Numbered from the stretch's first letter, positions 1-8,626 are shown. The stretch: DNA of 64,000 nt from Paenibacillus sp. PvR098 (GCF_017833255.1 NZ_JAFIBU010000001.1:1426001-1490000); one strand, 5' to 3'. Notes: generated by a model from the letters alone, not told the origin. Program-made: numbers and translations.

Positions 1-1068
1 CAGCGCCGCAAGCAAAATACCGACAACCGCAGCGTTCATACCCGTTAAAGCGCCCTGCATACGAGGATGTGCACGTAAAGCATTCCAGAACGGAAGCGCA
101 CCGATGATTAGAAGGAAGGCAGGCAAGAAAATGGCGATCGTCGCCGTTATGGCGCCCGCCAAGCCTCCTGCCATTGTGCCCACATATGAGGCAAACGTGA
201 ACATGGGACCCGGAATCGCTTGTGCAGCCCCGTATCCGGCGAGAAAATCCTCCTTGCTGATCCAGCCAAGAGGCACCATTTCACGCTCCAACAGAGGCAG
301 AACGACGTGACCACCGCCAAACACCAGCGAGCCAGCTCTGTAAAAGCTGTCGAACATCGCTACCCCTACATTGTCGGTGAGCTGCCGCAAGATGGGCAGA
401 CCCAGCAGCAGTACAGCAAAGAGAATCAAGAAAACAGCTCCCGAAGTTCGGCTGACCGGGATCTGCATCCGATCCGGCTCGACAGCATTACCGCGGCGGT
501 ACCACCATGCGCCGAGAAGGGCTGCAGCGGCGATCAGCAGCACTTGTGTAAGGGCAGTCTGCCAAAGCAGCGTGACAGCGGCCGTCAAGATAGCCACGCT
601 TGCTCGCGCACGATCCGGTGCCAGCTGGCGGCCCATGCCCAGCACCGCCTGCGCCACGACAGCTACAGCCACCAGCTTCAGACCGTGAATCCAGCCAGCC
701 CCGCTAAGACCGAAGCCCTGCAGCGCATAAGCGAACACAACGAGAGCAAGCACAGACGGAAGTGTAAATCCGAGCCACGCGATCAAGCCTCCAAGCAGCC
801 CGCCGCGAATCACGCCGATGCCGATGCCGACCTGACTACTGGCAGGCCCAGGAAGAAACTGGCTGAGCGCTACCAGATCAGCATAGGCTCGTTCATCCAT
901 CCACTTCCGGCGATTAACGTATTCGTCCCGAAAGTAACCGAGATGCGCAATTGGCCCTCCGAAGGAAGTGACTCCCAGCTTGACGGATACTCTCAAAATT
1001 TCCATCAGAGCAGCAGCCTTGGACTTGGGGGCTTCAACTATTTCATTCGTACTAGCAGATGATGACAT
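1..1068 (-). CDS. chrA: Chromate transporter ChrA, C-terminus cut by window edge
   Basis: This is a membrane transporter of the CHR family, whose members export chromate from the cytoplasm. The 356 codons present read without a stop to base 1, so the end lies outside the window. The first half carries the family signature around residues 25-60 (TSFGGPIAHLGYF, then QFLPGPASSQ). The second half repeats it in diverged form (FGGGHVVLPLLEREMV and a second AIPGP), as expected for a full-length two-domain ChrA of about 390 residues. The start ATG at 1068 is preceded by AGGGAGAG at good spacing. No chrR or regulator is visible on this side. Family assignment is secure; the actual substrate is inferred from the family. 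Confidence 0.9.
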   Translation of the reverse strand, partial: MSSSASTNEIVEAPKSKAAALMEILRVSVKLGVTSFGGPIAHLGYFRDEYVNRRKWMDERAYADLVALSQFLPGPASSQVGIGIGVIRGGLLGGLIAWLGFTLPSVLALVVFAYALQGFGLSGAGWIHGLKLVAVAVVAQAVLGMGRQLAPDRARASVAILTAAVTLLWQTALTQVLLIAAAALLGAWWYRRGNAVEPDRMQIPVSRTSGAVFLILFAVLLLGLPILRQLTDNVGVAMFDSFYRAGSLVFGGGHVVLPLLEREMVPLGWISKEDFLAGYGAAQAIPGPMFTFASYVGTMAGGLAGAITATIAIFLPAFLLIIGALPFWNALRAHPRMQGALTGMNAAVVGILLAAL

Positions 1069-1194
1069 ACAATAAAACTCTCCCTTTGAGCTTGTTGGTC
1101 GTAAATCGTTCACTTCCATCAAAGCAAACGGTACTAAGATGGCATGTTAAATGCTCATATTTCGGTTTCCGTACCTAACGCTTTATTCAACACT

Positions 1195-2133
1195 CTAAGC
1201 CGATTCGATGAGCGAATCGTGCAATATTCTCGTCTCCGACAGCTCCGCTTCCGCCCTGAGCTTGGCATTCTCCAGCTCTCTAAGTATGCTCATGACCTCC
1301 GCAAGCTTAGATTCTACCTGCGCTAGGGTCTCCTTAATTCGGCCCTGAACGAGCCAGTCTGCGATTAATCCATCAAAGAAATAATCCGAAAACTTGAGGA
1401 AATCGCCTATATCCATATGGATGGATATGGACATCCGTATGTCCTTCAGTTCGTGCTCGAATCGGCGCAGGCTGCTTTGCGAGCGGCGGATGCTGTCCAT
1501 CGCTTCATCCATTCGGCTGTGCTTTATATGCGTAGAGAGGAATCCGCCGCCCAGCATATCATATGTCCCCCAGCCGTGTGCAGATTGCAGCAGCCCATCT
1601 GCACGTTCCAAATTAGCCGACACCGACTGACCTTCCCGCAGCGCCTCAGCCAATTCTTTCACTTGTAGAATAAGGTCTGCTTCCCGCTCCTCCAACTCAT
1701 CGAGCCGTATGCTTTTATCCGAACCCGATTGTTGAATCAAACGTTTTTTTTCCTTTAGAATTTCTTGAATTTCCAATTCCCAATATTTCGTTTCTTGAAG
1801 CTTCGCTTCAAATTCTGCAATCTCCCCTTGGAGCTCCTCGGCCGCCCTTACCGCTTCTTCATGCTTTAGCTTCGCTTCAAGCACTTCCCGCTCTTCGACT
1901 TCCAGCATAGCTTCCTTCTTCTGCAGGAGTGAATAGAGCAACGCCGTAAAGGATAAGCCGGATAACCGAGCTACGTCCCGTTCCTCTTTGGCTAATTGTT
2001 CTTCCCAAACAGAGGCTTGATGCTCTTCCGTCTCCAGCTCCTTCCTAAGCAAATTTACCCGCTCCAGCCACAATGCTTGCTTAGCTCTCTTTTCCTTTGC
2101 TGAGGCCAATCTGGCGTTTAGCTCCTCAAACAT
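1195..2133 (-). CDS. Coiled-coil protein of unknown function
   Basis: This is a 312-residue soluble protein without a signal peptide or membrane segment. Residues 1 to about 165 and 270 to 312 are rich in Glu, Lys, Leu and Ala in heptad-like patterns, predicting long coiled coils. A central region (about 180-260) contains a Gly-rich stretch (HGWGTYDMLGGGFLSTHIKHSRMDEA). The start was placed at 2133 because AAGGAGAGG lies 5-12 bases upstream; an in-frame upstream extension to 2181 lacks such a site. I do not recognise a named family. The Gly-rich centre with HIKHSRMDEA resembles uncharacterised Bacillales coiled-coil proteins, but that is only an impression. It appears monocistronic. Confidence 0.75.
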   Translation of the reverse strand: MFEELNARLASAKEKRAKQALWLERVNLLRKELETEEHQASVWEEQLAKEERDVARLSGLSFTALLYSLLQKKEAMLEVEEREVLEAKLKHEEAVRAAEELQGEIAEFEAKLQETKYWELEIQEILKEKKRLIQQSGSDKSIRLDELEEREADLILQVKELAEALREGQSVSANLERADGLLQSAHGWGTYDMLGGGFLSTHIKHSRMDEAMDSIRRSQSSLRRFEHELKDIRMSISIHMDIGDFLKFSDYFFDGLIADWLVQGRIKETLAQVESKLAEVMSILRELENAKLRAEAELSETRILHDSLIESA

Positions 2134-2271
2134 ACCGATCCTCTCCTTCTTCATTCCTTTTCCTATATAAACGGTATTCATCAGATACAGGTTTCAGTAG
2201 ATTGGGCTAAGTCACCAGGTGTGCTGTATCTGCCAAAAAAAGAAGTACCCCAAGGGCTCTCTTCCCGTCCA

Positions 2272-2340
2272 TTATGCTAAAACGCCTTCAATCGCTGCCA
2301 ATTCGTCCTCCGAAAAATCGAGGTGATCCAGCGCACACTC
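2272..2340 (-). pseudogene. C-terminal remnant of an aldo/keto reductase
   Basis: A 22-codon minus-strand reading ends in TAA at 2272-2274 and encodes ECALDHLDFSEDELAAIEG followed by VLA. This resembles the last residues of aldo/keto reductases, where a conserved ALD-LDFS-DELAAI helix precedes the end. The codon immediately upstream (2341-2343) is TAA, so no intact gene remains. The match is short and could be chance. Confidence 0.35.
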
Positions 2341-2445
2341 TTACAAGTATATAGCAAGTATATAGAATGAAGGGAAGGTTGCAAAGATCGGAGATGGGAT
2401 TCCCTTGATTCTGAATAACCCGGCGAACTTCACGTTGAATTCAAA

Positions 2446-2485
2446 TGAAACAACCTTACCCCGTAACCATACGGAATAAGGTTGT
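2446..2485 (-). terminator. Rho-independent terminator of the SDR operon
   Basis: ACAACCTTA (2450-2458) pairs with TAAGGTTGT (2477-2485), with an inner CCGTA/TACGG stem. On the minus strand it is followed by TTTCATTTG, just downstream of the SDR stop at 2513. Confidence 0.7.
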
Positions 2486-2512
2486 CTATTTTAGCAGCGG
2501 TATGGTACTCAT

Positions 2513-3382
2513 TCAACCATTGATAATTTCGCCACCATTGATGTGAAGAAATTGGCCGGACATATAAGAAGAATCATCGGATGCCAAATAGACGTAGGCC
2601 GGTGCGAGCTCTTCCGGCTGCCCGGGCCGTTTCATCGGTGCATTTGCTCCGAACTCAGCTACCTTATCCTCATCGAATGTTGAAGGAATTAGCGGCGTCC
2701 ATATGGGCCCGGGGGCCACACCGTTCACTCGGATACCCTTATCGACTAAATTCATGGACAGCGAACGGGTGAAGGCGACGATCGCGCCCTTTGTAGACGA
2801 ATAATCAATGAGCTCGGGTTGACCCCGATAAGCGGTAACGGAGGACGTGTTAATAATAGACGACCCTTCCTTCAAATGAGGCAAAGCAGCTTTCGTCAAA
2901 TAAAAAAACGAAAAAATATTCGTTCGGAATGTGCGTTCCAGCTGCTCTTGTTCAATTTCAGTAATGCAGGATTTTGGATGCTGCTCAGCGGCATTATTCA
3001 CCAAAATATCCAGGCTGCCAAAGGTATCCACTACCTTCTTCACAGCTTCCCGGCAAACATTCTCTTCTCCAATATCACCCGATATCAGCAGACATCTTCC
3101 TCCCTGCTCCTCAACCAAACGTCTCGTCTCCTCCGCGTCTTCCAGTTCATTCAGGTAAACGATCGCCACGTCTGCCCCTTCTGCGGCGTAACAGACCGCT
3201 ACGGCCCGGCCTATGCCGCTGTCCCCGCCGGTAATCAAAGCGGCTTTCCCGATTAATTTGCCGCTGCTTTTGTATTTTCGATCAACAGCTTCAGGCTTGG
3301 GATGCATTAGGCTCTCATGTCCCGGTCTGCGGTTTTGATGCTGCGGCGGCATCGTTTGCTTGTCCGTTTGAATAGTGCTCAC
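2513..3382 (-). CDS. SDR family NAD(P)-dependent oxidoreductase (general-stress type)
   Basis: This is a 289-residue short-chain dehydrogenase of the classical type with an N-terminal extension of about 45 polar residues. The same architecture is found in Bacillus YhdF/YhxC/GSP39-like enzymes. The NAD(P)-binding motif TGGDSGIG is at 51-58, NNAA at 129-132, the catalytic Ser near 180 and YSSTK (Tyr194, Lys198). PGPIWTPLIP follows in the C-terminal region. It starts with GTG at 3382 behind GAAGGGAGAG and overlaps the stop of the upstream YdaT-like gene by GTGA, so the two are probably translationally coupled. The substrate is unknown. Pairing with a stress-type small protein suggests a general stress role, which is inference. 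Confidence 0.9.
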   Translation of the reverse strand: MSTIQTDKQTMPPQHQNRRPGHESLMHPKPEAVDRKYKSSGKLIGKAALITGGDSGIGRAVAVCYAAEGADVAIVYLNELEDAEETRRLVEEQGGRCLLISGDIGEENVCREAVKKVVDTFGSLDILVNNAAEQHPKSCITEIEQEQLERTFRTNIFSFFYLTKAALPHLKEGSSIINTSSVTAYRGQPELIDYSSTKGAIVAFTRSLSMNLVDKGIRVNGVAPGPIWTPLIPSTFDEDKVAEFGANAPMKRPGQPEELAPAYVYLASDDSSYMSGQFLHINGGEIING

Positions 3383-3582
3383 TTGCGTTCTCTCCCTTCG
3401 CTTTCAGCTTTCCTCGGATGGTCTTGATTCCACTCTTTGGCCTTGGCTGTGGCAATGGCGATAGCCCGGCCTTCCTCAGAACCGTCATCCAAAAGCGCAT
3501 TCGCAATCTCAATCGCCTTATCCCTCACTCGAGGATCCAAATTCTTCATGGACGGGGGATAATCCCGTTTATTCCATGGCAT
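3379..3582 (-). CDS. YdaT-like small stress protein
   Basis: This is a 67-residue charged protein beginning MPWNKRDYPPSMKNL, with the run EGRAIAIATAKAKEW in its centre. These features are typical of the Bacillus YdaT family of small general stress proteins; the molecular function is unknown. The ATG at 3582 has AGGAGG upstream at ideal spacing, and a longer in-frame opening to 3843 is not supported by any ribosome binding site. Its TGA overlaps the GTG of the SDR gene, indicating a two-gene operon. Confidence 0.8.
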   Translation of the reverse strand: MPWNKRDYPPSMKNLDPRVRDKAIEIANALLDDGSEEGRAIAIATAKAKEWNQDHPRKAESEGRERK

Positions 3583-3662
3583 GGAACACCCTCCTCTCCT
3601 GATTGGCCTTACGCTATTACTTATCCGTTCCCCTTGGTCGTGAAACAAGCGCTGCCTATCCC

Positions 3663-4481
3663 CTAAGCCCTCTTCCGGATCAGGTAAGTCAGAGCATTGA
3701 GCTCCCCGCCTATGATGATAAGCAGTGCCGAAATATAGAACCAGGACAGCAGTACGATAACTCCCCCCAAGCTCCCGTAAGTGGCGCTGTAGTCGCCAAA
3801 ATGGTTCACATAATATGAGAATCCCCATAATGTGAGCTGCCAACCGGCTGCAGCCAACATTGCACCCGGGAGAACATCCTTACACGTAAGACAAGTATTG
3901 GGCGCTATATAATATACGGCGGTTAACACCAGAAACAGAATGAAGAAATTCATACTCCAGCGCAGCATATTCCACAGCTGAACTTGACTCCAAGGTATGT
4001 GCAGGTGAATGTACATCCATTCCCCAATGAACTGGCCGAATACGCTTAGCAGCAGCGCGGAGGCCACGACTATCAGCATGCCAGCAGTAAGAGCAATAGA
4101 CAAGATGCGGGAGTGGATGAAGCTTTTGCGCGGCGGAAGCCCGTAAGCTTTATTAACGGCGAGCACAATGGAATTCATAGCTGCGCTCGCAGTAACAAGA
4201 GAGAAGATGAGACCGAAGGATAACGCTCCTCCCCTCTTGATTTCCAGCACATTCTTCAGATGATCCTCTATCCCCGTTGCCCCTCCCGCCGGAATGTATT
4301 CTTTTACAAGCAGGAGCACATCCTGCGCGGTCACCGGCAAATAACCAAGAAGACTCATGATGAAAATCAGGAACGGAAACAGTGAAAAAAGAAAATAATA
4401 AGCGCATTGGGCAGCCAGATTCAGGACGTCATCTTGTTCCAATTGCTTCCAAATCTCCCGTAGTAAAAGCCGGACCTTCAT
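3663..4481 (-). CDS. YihY/virulence factor BrkB family membrane protein
   Basis: This is a 272-residue integral membrane protein of the YihY (BrkB, formerly misnamed RNase BN) family. About six hydrophobic segments are visible, beginning with the characteristic N-terminal AAQCAYYFLFSLFPFLIF. A conserved central GLIFSLVTASAAMNSIVLAVN and a C-terminal GSLGGVIVLLSWFYIS also fit, the last followed by GGELNA. The start at 4481 is chosen because GGAGGG lies 8 bases upstream; an in-frame start at 4517 has no such site. Function is not established for the family (envelope or transport roles have been proposed). It lies upstream of, and in the same direction as, the YdaT-like/SDR pair. Confidence 0.88.
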   Translation of the reverse strand: MKVRLLLREIWKQLEQDDVLNLAAQCAYYFLFSLFPFLIFIMSLLGYLPVTAQDVLLLVKEYIPAGGATGIEDHLKNVLEIKRGGALSFGLIFSLVTASAAMNSIVLAVNKAYGLPPRKSFIHSRILSIALTAGMLIVVASALLLSVFGQFIGEWMYIHLHIPWSQVQLWNMLRWSMNFFILFLVLTAVYYIAPNTCLTCKDVLPGAMLAAAGWQLTLWGFSYYVNHFGDYSATYGSLGGVIVLLSWFYISALLIIIGGELNALTYLIRKRA

Positions 4482-4568
4482 ACGGCTTGCCCTCCATTCT
4501 GAGTCACAGGTCGTCATTCCATTCGGCTGTCATGCCTGTCGGATACAACATAGGTCGCTGTGTCCTGC

Positions 4569-4718
4569 TTATCGATAAGATAGCGCCTGTTTTCCCATTG
4601 TGATCCAAGTATCGATGAACGTCTGCTTGTTCGCCTTTTGAGCTTTTTTGGCTGTCAGTGGATCGTTCACATATACGTGATCGGCGTTGAATCCGACAAG
4701 CACGACCACGTGCAAGCT
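4569..4718 (-). pseudogene. C-terminal remnant of a C39-like (YvpB-type) peptidase
   Basis: The minus-strand frame ending in TAA at 4569-4571 encodes HVVVLVGFNADHVYVNDPL followed by QTFIDTWITMGKQALSYR. This is the characteristic end of papain-like C39/YvpB peptidase domains, in which the His of HVVVLVGF and the Asp/Asn of VNDP are conserved. The frame is closed upstream by TGA at 4719-4721, so the Cys-bearing half is missing. A neighbouring frame upstream (EDKGWILIEA) may be a shifted continuation. No start or ribosome binding site remains. Confidence 0.6.
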
Positions 4719-4767
4719 TCAATCAGAATCCATCCTTTATCTTCCGTTATTTCCATAGGATAAGCAT

Positions 4768-4790
4768 AAAGGACCGGATTCATCCGGCCC
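4768..4790 (-). terminator. Terminator downstream of uxaE
   Basis: GGGCCGGA-TGAA-TCCGGTCC on the minus strand, followed by TTTATG, about 120 bases past the uxaE stop. Confidence 0.55.
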
Positions 4791-4908
4791 TTCGGGTATT
4801 CCATTCTTTATATCTTAGCTCTTCGTTTATCCCTTTAAAGCCAATGCAGGGTTCGGTTTTTCGAGGAATGCCCAGAATGACCTCCTGCAGGTATATTCGC
4901 CGTTTCCG

Positions 4909-6411
4909 TTACTTACCGAGCAGTTCCAAATGCTTTCCAATGTGAGAGATCAGCGATTGCTCATACGCTTCTTCCTGTTCGCTGAGCGTACGGTAGAACT
5001 CGTCCTTAAACAAGGAGCCGCCCTGCGCATCCTTCGCCTGCAGCAAAATGCCGTACGTAATATGAATCAATTGACGTGCGTTGTCTTCATTCATATAGGT
5101 ATCCGCCAGCTCGGCATCAGCCACTTGATCCAGCGGGACGATTTTGCTAATATCGGTCGTCACATGATAGTAGGCTGCCGCCTCCTCAAAGTGCTCCAGA
5201 GCATATTGATGCATGCGACGATAAAGAGAAGGCTTCACTTTGGCCACGGTACGGACGGCTTCCAGCCAGTTGGTGCCTGCCGTTTTCACATGAAAGCGGC
5301 CTTTGGTGTATTTGCCGATGATCGGAAACACGCTGAACTTGTCGCTGCCGGAGTGAATGCTCAGCTTGTAGCCAAAATGGTCCGCGATAGCGGCATGGAT
5401 GACCATTTCTTTCTCGAACTGCCCGATATCGCCGATGAAGTCGATTCCCTTTTGGAACTCGCCGCAAAAGCGGGGCGCCATGCTGTAGATCGACAGCCCT
5501 TTTCCGTACAGCTCCTTGGCTACGAAAAAATGAGATTCCGGCGCTGTCGCAGTCACCGTTTCGTCGATCGAAATTTCAAAGTCGACCTCGTTCGCAGCGT
5601 TTTTGATGTAGGTGTTGTACACATGCTCCATAAAATCAATGGCGGCCCCATAGATGAGCACATTCTTGATCAGTGTTTCACGGTCGAACGTGATGGAAAT
5701 TCCTGCAACCTGGAACGTTTGATCCAGATAACGCGATTCGTAATGACTGCGGACTTCCTGCGGGAGCCCGGCATACTTGGACTCCTGCTCGGCAGCGGAC
5801 GCGTCTTCGATAGAATTATCGATCTTCTCCGAGCAGTCCAGCGTCAGCATCGTGAACCCGAGGTCCAGCGACATCTGAATATCCGATTCCACCTTCAAGT
5901 GGTCTCCGTCCGCGCCGAAGCCGTCCTTGTAGCCTTCCTGGAACACGGCGTAACAAGCGGCGTCCAGCACCTGCTTATAGTCGCGTCCCATCAAGGTCAC
6001 CTCACGGATGCTTTGCTGCGCCAGAATCGGACGCACATCTTTGCCTTTGACGGTCTTGATGTGGCCGGGCGAAGCGATACCCAGCCGGTCCCCTAGGCCG
6101 ATGATTGAGCTTTGCGTGCCGAAGGCGCGCGGTTTCGTATATTCAAAGTGACGGTTCAAGACCAACCGATTGTCATGTGTGAGCGGACACAGCTTAGCTC
6201 CGTCTTCTACAGTTCCCTGCAGTTCGTCGAAAAGCGCGCCTTCGCCCACGGCAAGCAAATATTTCGTATGATCCGCGAGATTTTTCACCATCATCAGTTT
6301 AGTGGGGCCCGATGTATTCAATGATTGCGTATATACTTTGATATCGCCGCTATTTGCCGGAGCTGCCTTACCCGCCGTCAAAGCTTCGACGATTTGAACA
6401 AGTTTAGCCAT
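4909..6411 (-). CDS. uxaE: Tagaturonate epimerase family protein (UxaE)
   Basis: This is a 500-residue cytoplasmic enzyme. It matches the UxaE family, which interconverts D-tagaturonate and D-fructuronate and so links galacturonate to the glucuronate branch of pectin and hexuronate catabolism. Recognisable family stretches include AFGTQSSIIGLGDRLGIASPGH near residue 95, GFGADGDHLKVESDI near 175, and HSGSDKFSVFPIIG near 345. The start at 6411 follows GGAGGA at about 8 bases; the opening to 6459 lacks a site. The gene is transcribed divergently from an AraC-type activator whose intergenic region carries repeated GCATnTTTTGCT motifs. No other hexuronate genes are in the window, so the pathway must be completed elsewhere. 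Confidence 0.85.
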   Translation of the reverse strand: MAKLVQIVEALTAGKAAPANSGDIKVYTQSLNTSGPTKLMMVKNLADHTKYLLAVGEGALFDELQGTVEDGAKLCPLTHDNRLVLNRHFEYTKPRAFGTQSSIIGLGDRLGIASPGHIKTVKGKDVRPILAQQSIREVTLMGRDYKQVLDAACYAVFQEGYKDGFGADGDHLKVESDIQMSLDLGFTMLTLDCSEKIDNSIEDASAAEQESKYAGLPQEVRSHYESRYLDQTFQVAGISITFDRETLIKNVLIYGAAIDFMEHVYNTYIKNAANEVDFEISIDETVTATAPESHFFVAKELYGKGLSIYSMAPRFCGEFQKGIDFIGDIGQFEKEMVIHAAIADHFGYKLSIHSGSDKFSVFPIIGKYTKGRFHVKTAGTNWLEAVRTVAKVKPSLYRRMHQYALEHFEEAAAYYHVTTDISKIVPLDQVADAELADTYMNEDNARQLIHITYGILLQAKDAQGGSLFKDEFYRTLSEQEEAYEQSLISHIGKHLELLGK

Positions 6412-6476
6412 ACATCCATTCCTCCTTATTCCTCTATCTTCTTTTTGATCATATCGCAAAAATAGTATATAATCTC

Positions 6477-6542
6477 AGCATTTTTTGCTTATTTTCATAA
6501 TATATATGCATATTTTGCTATGAAATCAAAAGCATTTTTGCT
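6477..6542. promoter_or_regulatory. Three related sites in the uxaE/araC divergent region
   Basis: Three copies of a short palindrome-like element occur in this AT-rich region: AGCATTTTTTGCT (6477-6489), TGCATATTTTGCT (6507-6519) and AGCATTTTTGCT (6531-6542). They are spaced about 30 and 24 bases apart, close to helical multiples. They lie between the two starts and are candidate binding sites for the adjacent AraC-family protein. A minus-strand TATACT near 6466 could be the uxaE -10. Confidence 0.5.
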
Positions 6543-6588
6543 AAAATGAAGATCAAAATTGGACATGGAATCGGGGTGTGCAACCAGC

Positions 6589-7437
6589 ATGAGCGAAACA
6601 GTGACTTTGAATTACGGGGATGAAGAGGGAGACTTTTACATCCAGCACATTCGGAGAACGGAGCCGTTCGGGCGGACGAATCATTTTCACGGGACTTATG
6701 AAATCTATTATTTACTGTCCGGACAACGGGCTTATTTTATTAAAGACCGTACTTATTTGATCTCCCCCGGTGACATAGTATTCATAGATAAGCACGAGGT
6801 GCACAAGACATCCGACCTTGGTATGCCGGGCCATGAGAGGGTTGTCATCAATTTCAGCGACCGTTTCGTTGGTAAGGATCATCCCCTCTATCATCCTGAA
6901 TTGTTCGCCGCTTTTGAGCATCCTTCGCATGTATTCAGTCTGAAGCTGCCGGATCAAATTTTTGTGCAAACTCTTCTGAGTAAGCTTACGAAAGAGCTGA
7001 AGGATAAGGCAACCGGGTATGAGAGCTATGTGAAGCTCCTGTTGACGGAACTGCTGCTGTTCGCTGGGCGCTGCGCGGAGAAGCTAGAGACGGCCGCCAT
7101 TGAGCATGCAAGTCCCCTGCACAAAAAAATATCCGAAATTGTCCGGTTCATTAACAGCCACTTCCACGAGTCGATGACGCTGCCCGGGATATCGGAGCAA
7201 TTCTATATGAGTCCGTATTACTTGAGCCGTGCCTTCAAGGAGGTAACCGGGTTTACGTTCGTGGAATATATCAATACGACTAGAATTCGGGAAGCGCAGA
7301 AGCTGCTTAAGGAGACCAATCTGAAAATGATTGAAATTGCGGAGCGGACCGGCTTTGAGAACATCGCCCATTATGGGAGAACGTTCAAGAAACTGTCCCG
7401 TATGACCCCAGTGGAATACAGGAAGCTCAACCGCTGA
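6589..7437 (+). CDS. AraC family transcriptional regulator (cupin + HTH)
   Basis: This is a 282-residue regulator with an N-terminal cupin ligand-binding domain. It contains HFHGTYEIYYLLSG near residue 30 and ISPGDIVFID near 60. The C-terminal double helix-turn-helix spans about 175-280 and ends with the AraC signature IAERTGFENIAHYGRTFKK...TPVEYRK. It is divergent from uxaE and probably senses a hexuronate-type sugar, which is inference from position. Start choice is uncertain: ATG 6589 has GGGGTG about 10 bases upstream, while a TTG at 6559 and ATG at 6565 have poorer sites. Confidence 0.88.
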   Translation: MSETVTLNYGDEEGDFYIQHIRRTEPFGRTNHFHGTYEIYYLLSGQRAYFIKDRTYLISPGDIVFIDKHEVHKTSDLGMPGHERVVINFSDRFVGKDHPLYHPELFAAFEHPSHVFSLKLPDQIFVQTLLSKLTKELKDKATGYESYVKLLLTELLLFAGRCAEKLETAAIEHASPLHKKISEIVRFINSHFHESMTLPGISEQFYMSPYYLSRAFKEVTGFTFVEYINTTRIREAQKLLKETNLKMIEIAERTGFENIAHYGRTFKKLSRMTPVEYRKLNR

Positions 7438-7534
7438 GAATGCGTCTTTAGTCCAACTTTTACCTAAGCCTTATGGGATGGAAGAGTCTTTAATCATCCA
7501 GACTGACGGATCCCTAACGAATCCATGACTCCGC

Positions 7535-7564
7535 TTGTAACCCTATCTTTCAATAAGATATAAT
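7535..7564 (+). promoter_or_regulatory. SigA-type promoter of the TagO/WecA-like gene
   Basis: TTGTAA (7535-7540) and TATAAT (7559-7564) are separated by 18 bases. Transcription would start near 7571, almost on the TTG at 7573, which bears on the start-codon question for this gene. Confidence 0.6.
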
Positions 7565-7572
7565 GGTAACCA

Positions 7573-8571
7573 TTGAGACTCGATTTTTGGCGGATTCTGG
7601 AGGCGATTTGTATTCTGTATTTTGCCGCATTTCTCATGTCCTTTCTCATTGTGCTCCTGCTCATTCCCCCGCTCCGCAAACTGGCTTTCCATATCGATTT
7701 TGTAGACAAGCCCAAAGCGGACAACGAAAGAAAGATTCATAGAGAGCCGATTCCGTTAACTGCAGGCTTAGCTATTTTTGCAGGTATTCTATCTACATAC
7801 TTACTATTCGTTCAAGAGGATTGGAAACGCTCCGCCGCACTCTTCATCGGCTCTATACTCATCCTTGCGATCGGCATGGTGGATGATTGGTACAAAACCC
7901 ACGGCAAAGAGCTGGCCGCATGGCCAAAGCTGATCGTTCAGCTATCCGCAGCGGTAATCGTTTACGCCTCTGGCGTCGTATTCTACGGCTTCAACAACCC
8001 GTTTACAGGTCAAGATATTATTCTTCCGGTTTGGCTTCAGTTTTTTCTAACAGTCACTTGGATATTCGGAGTAACGACGGTCATTAATTTCACCGACGGC
8101 ATGGACGGTCTGGCGGGAGGATTATCGGCAATTGCCGCCGTAACACTATTTATCGTCGCACTCACCAAGGGCCAGCAGGATTCCGCCATTATGGCGATCA
8201 TCCTCGTAGGTGCTGCGCTGGCTTACCTTCGGTATAACAAGCCTCCGGCTAAAGTATTCATGGGTGACGCAGGCGCTACCTTATTCGGATTTCTGCTTGG
8301 GGTCATCGCGCTGGACGGCGCCTTCAAGCAAGCTACGGTGCTGTCGGTCCTGATTCCGATTCTGGCGCTCGGCGTCCCGATCTTCGACAACCTGTTTGTC
8401 GTCTTTAAGCGCTTCATGAACGGCAAGCCGATTTATCAGGCCGATGCCTCCCAAGCCCACTACCGGCTGCTGCGCAGCGGATTGAATCCGAATCAAGTCG
8501 TGCTGTTCCTTTGCTTGATCAATGTATGCTTCGGGTTAACCTCAATCATTTTGTTGCTGCTGACCGTGTAA
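7573..8571 (+). CDS. Undecaprenyl-phosphate sugar-1-phosphate transferase (TagO/WecA/MraY family)
   Basis: This is a membrane enzyme of glycosyltransferase family 4 with about ten hydrophobic segments (332 residues from TTG 7573). Family members move a (N-acetylhexosamine) sugar phosphate from UDP-sugar to undecaprenyl phosphate, starting teichoic acid or other envelope glycans. Visible motifs are DKP near 45, MVDDWY (DD at 104-105), NFTDGMDGLAGG (172-183) and KVFMGDAGA near 227. The usual HxHHR loop is altered to DASQAHYRLLRSG. Start is unclear: the promoter -10 ends at 7564, and the only strong Shine-Dalgarno (GGAGG, 7599-7603) precedes in-frame ATT at 7612 rather than a normal start. The specific product could be wall teichoic acid or another glycan. 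Confidence 0.85.
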   Translation: MRLDFWRILEAICILYFAAFLMSFLIVLLLIPPLRKLAFHIDFVDKPKADNERKIHREPIPLTAGLAIFAGILSTYLLFVQEDWKRSAALFIGSILILAIGMVDDWYKTHGKELAAWPKLIVQLSAAVIVYASGVVFYGFNNPFTGQDIILPVWLQFFLTVTWIFGVTTVINFTDGMDGLAGGLSAIAAVTLFIVALTKGQQDSAIMAIILVGAALAYLRYNKPPAKVFMGDAGATLFGFLLGVIALDGAFKQATVLSVLIPILALGVPIFDNLFVVFKRFMNGKPIYQADASQAHYRLLRSGLNPNQVVLFLCLINVCFGLTSIILLLLTV

Positions 8572-8592
8572 CGAATGAACGAGCGGTTAGAA

Positions 8593-8626
8593 AACGGGCC
8601 CCTGTTCAAACAGGGGCCCGTTTTTT
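8593..8626 (+). terminator. Strong bidirectional terminator
   Basis: AACGGGCCCCTG (8593-8604), a 6-base loop and CAGGGGCCCGTT (8611-8622) are followed by a T run. The reverse strand also has CCCGTTTTC, so it can serve both this gene and the convergent AbrB-family gene. Confidence 0.9.

Noticed and set aside
220-1062. Long plus-strand open frame of 280 codons
   Set aside because: It is antisense to the chromate transporter, whose minus-strand reading has clear family motifs and a ribosome binding site; the plus-strand product is low-complexity and unrecognisable.
3583-3843. N-terminal extension of the YdaT-like gene
   Set aside because: It overlaps the YihY gene in another frame and lacks a ribosome binding site, whereas ATG 3582 has AGGAGG.
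4930-6096. 388-codon plus-strand open frame
   Set aside because: Antisense shadow of uxaE; it has no motifs and no ribosome binding site.
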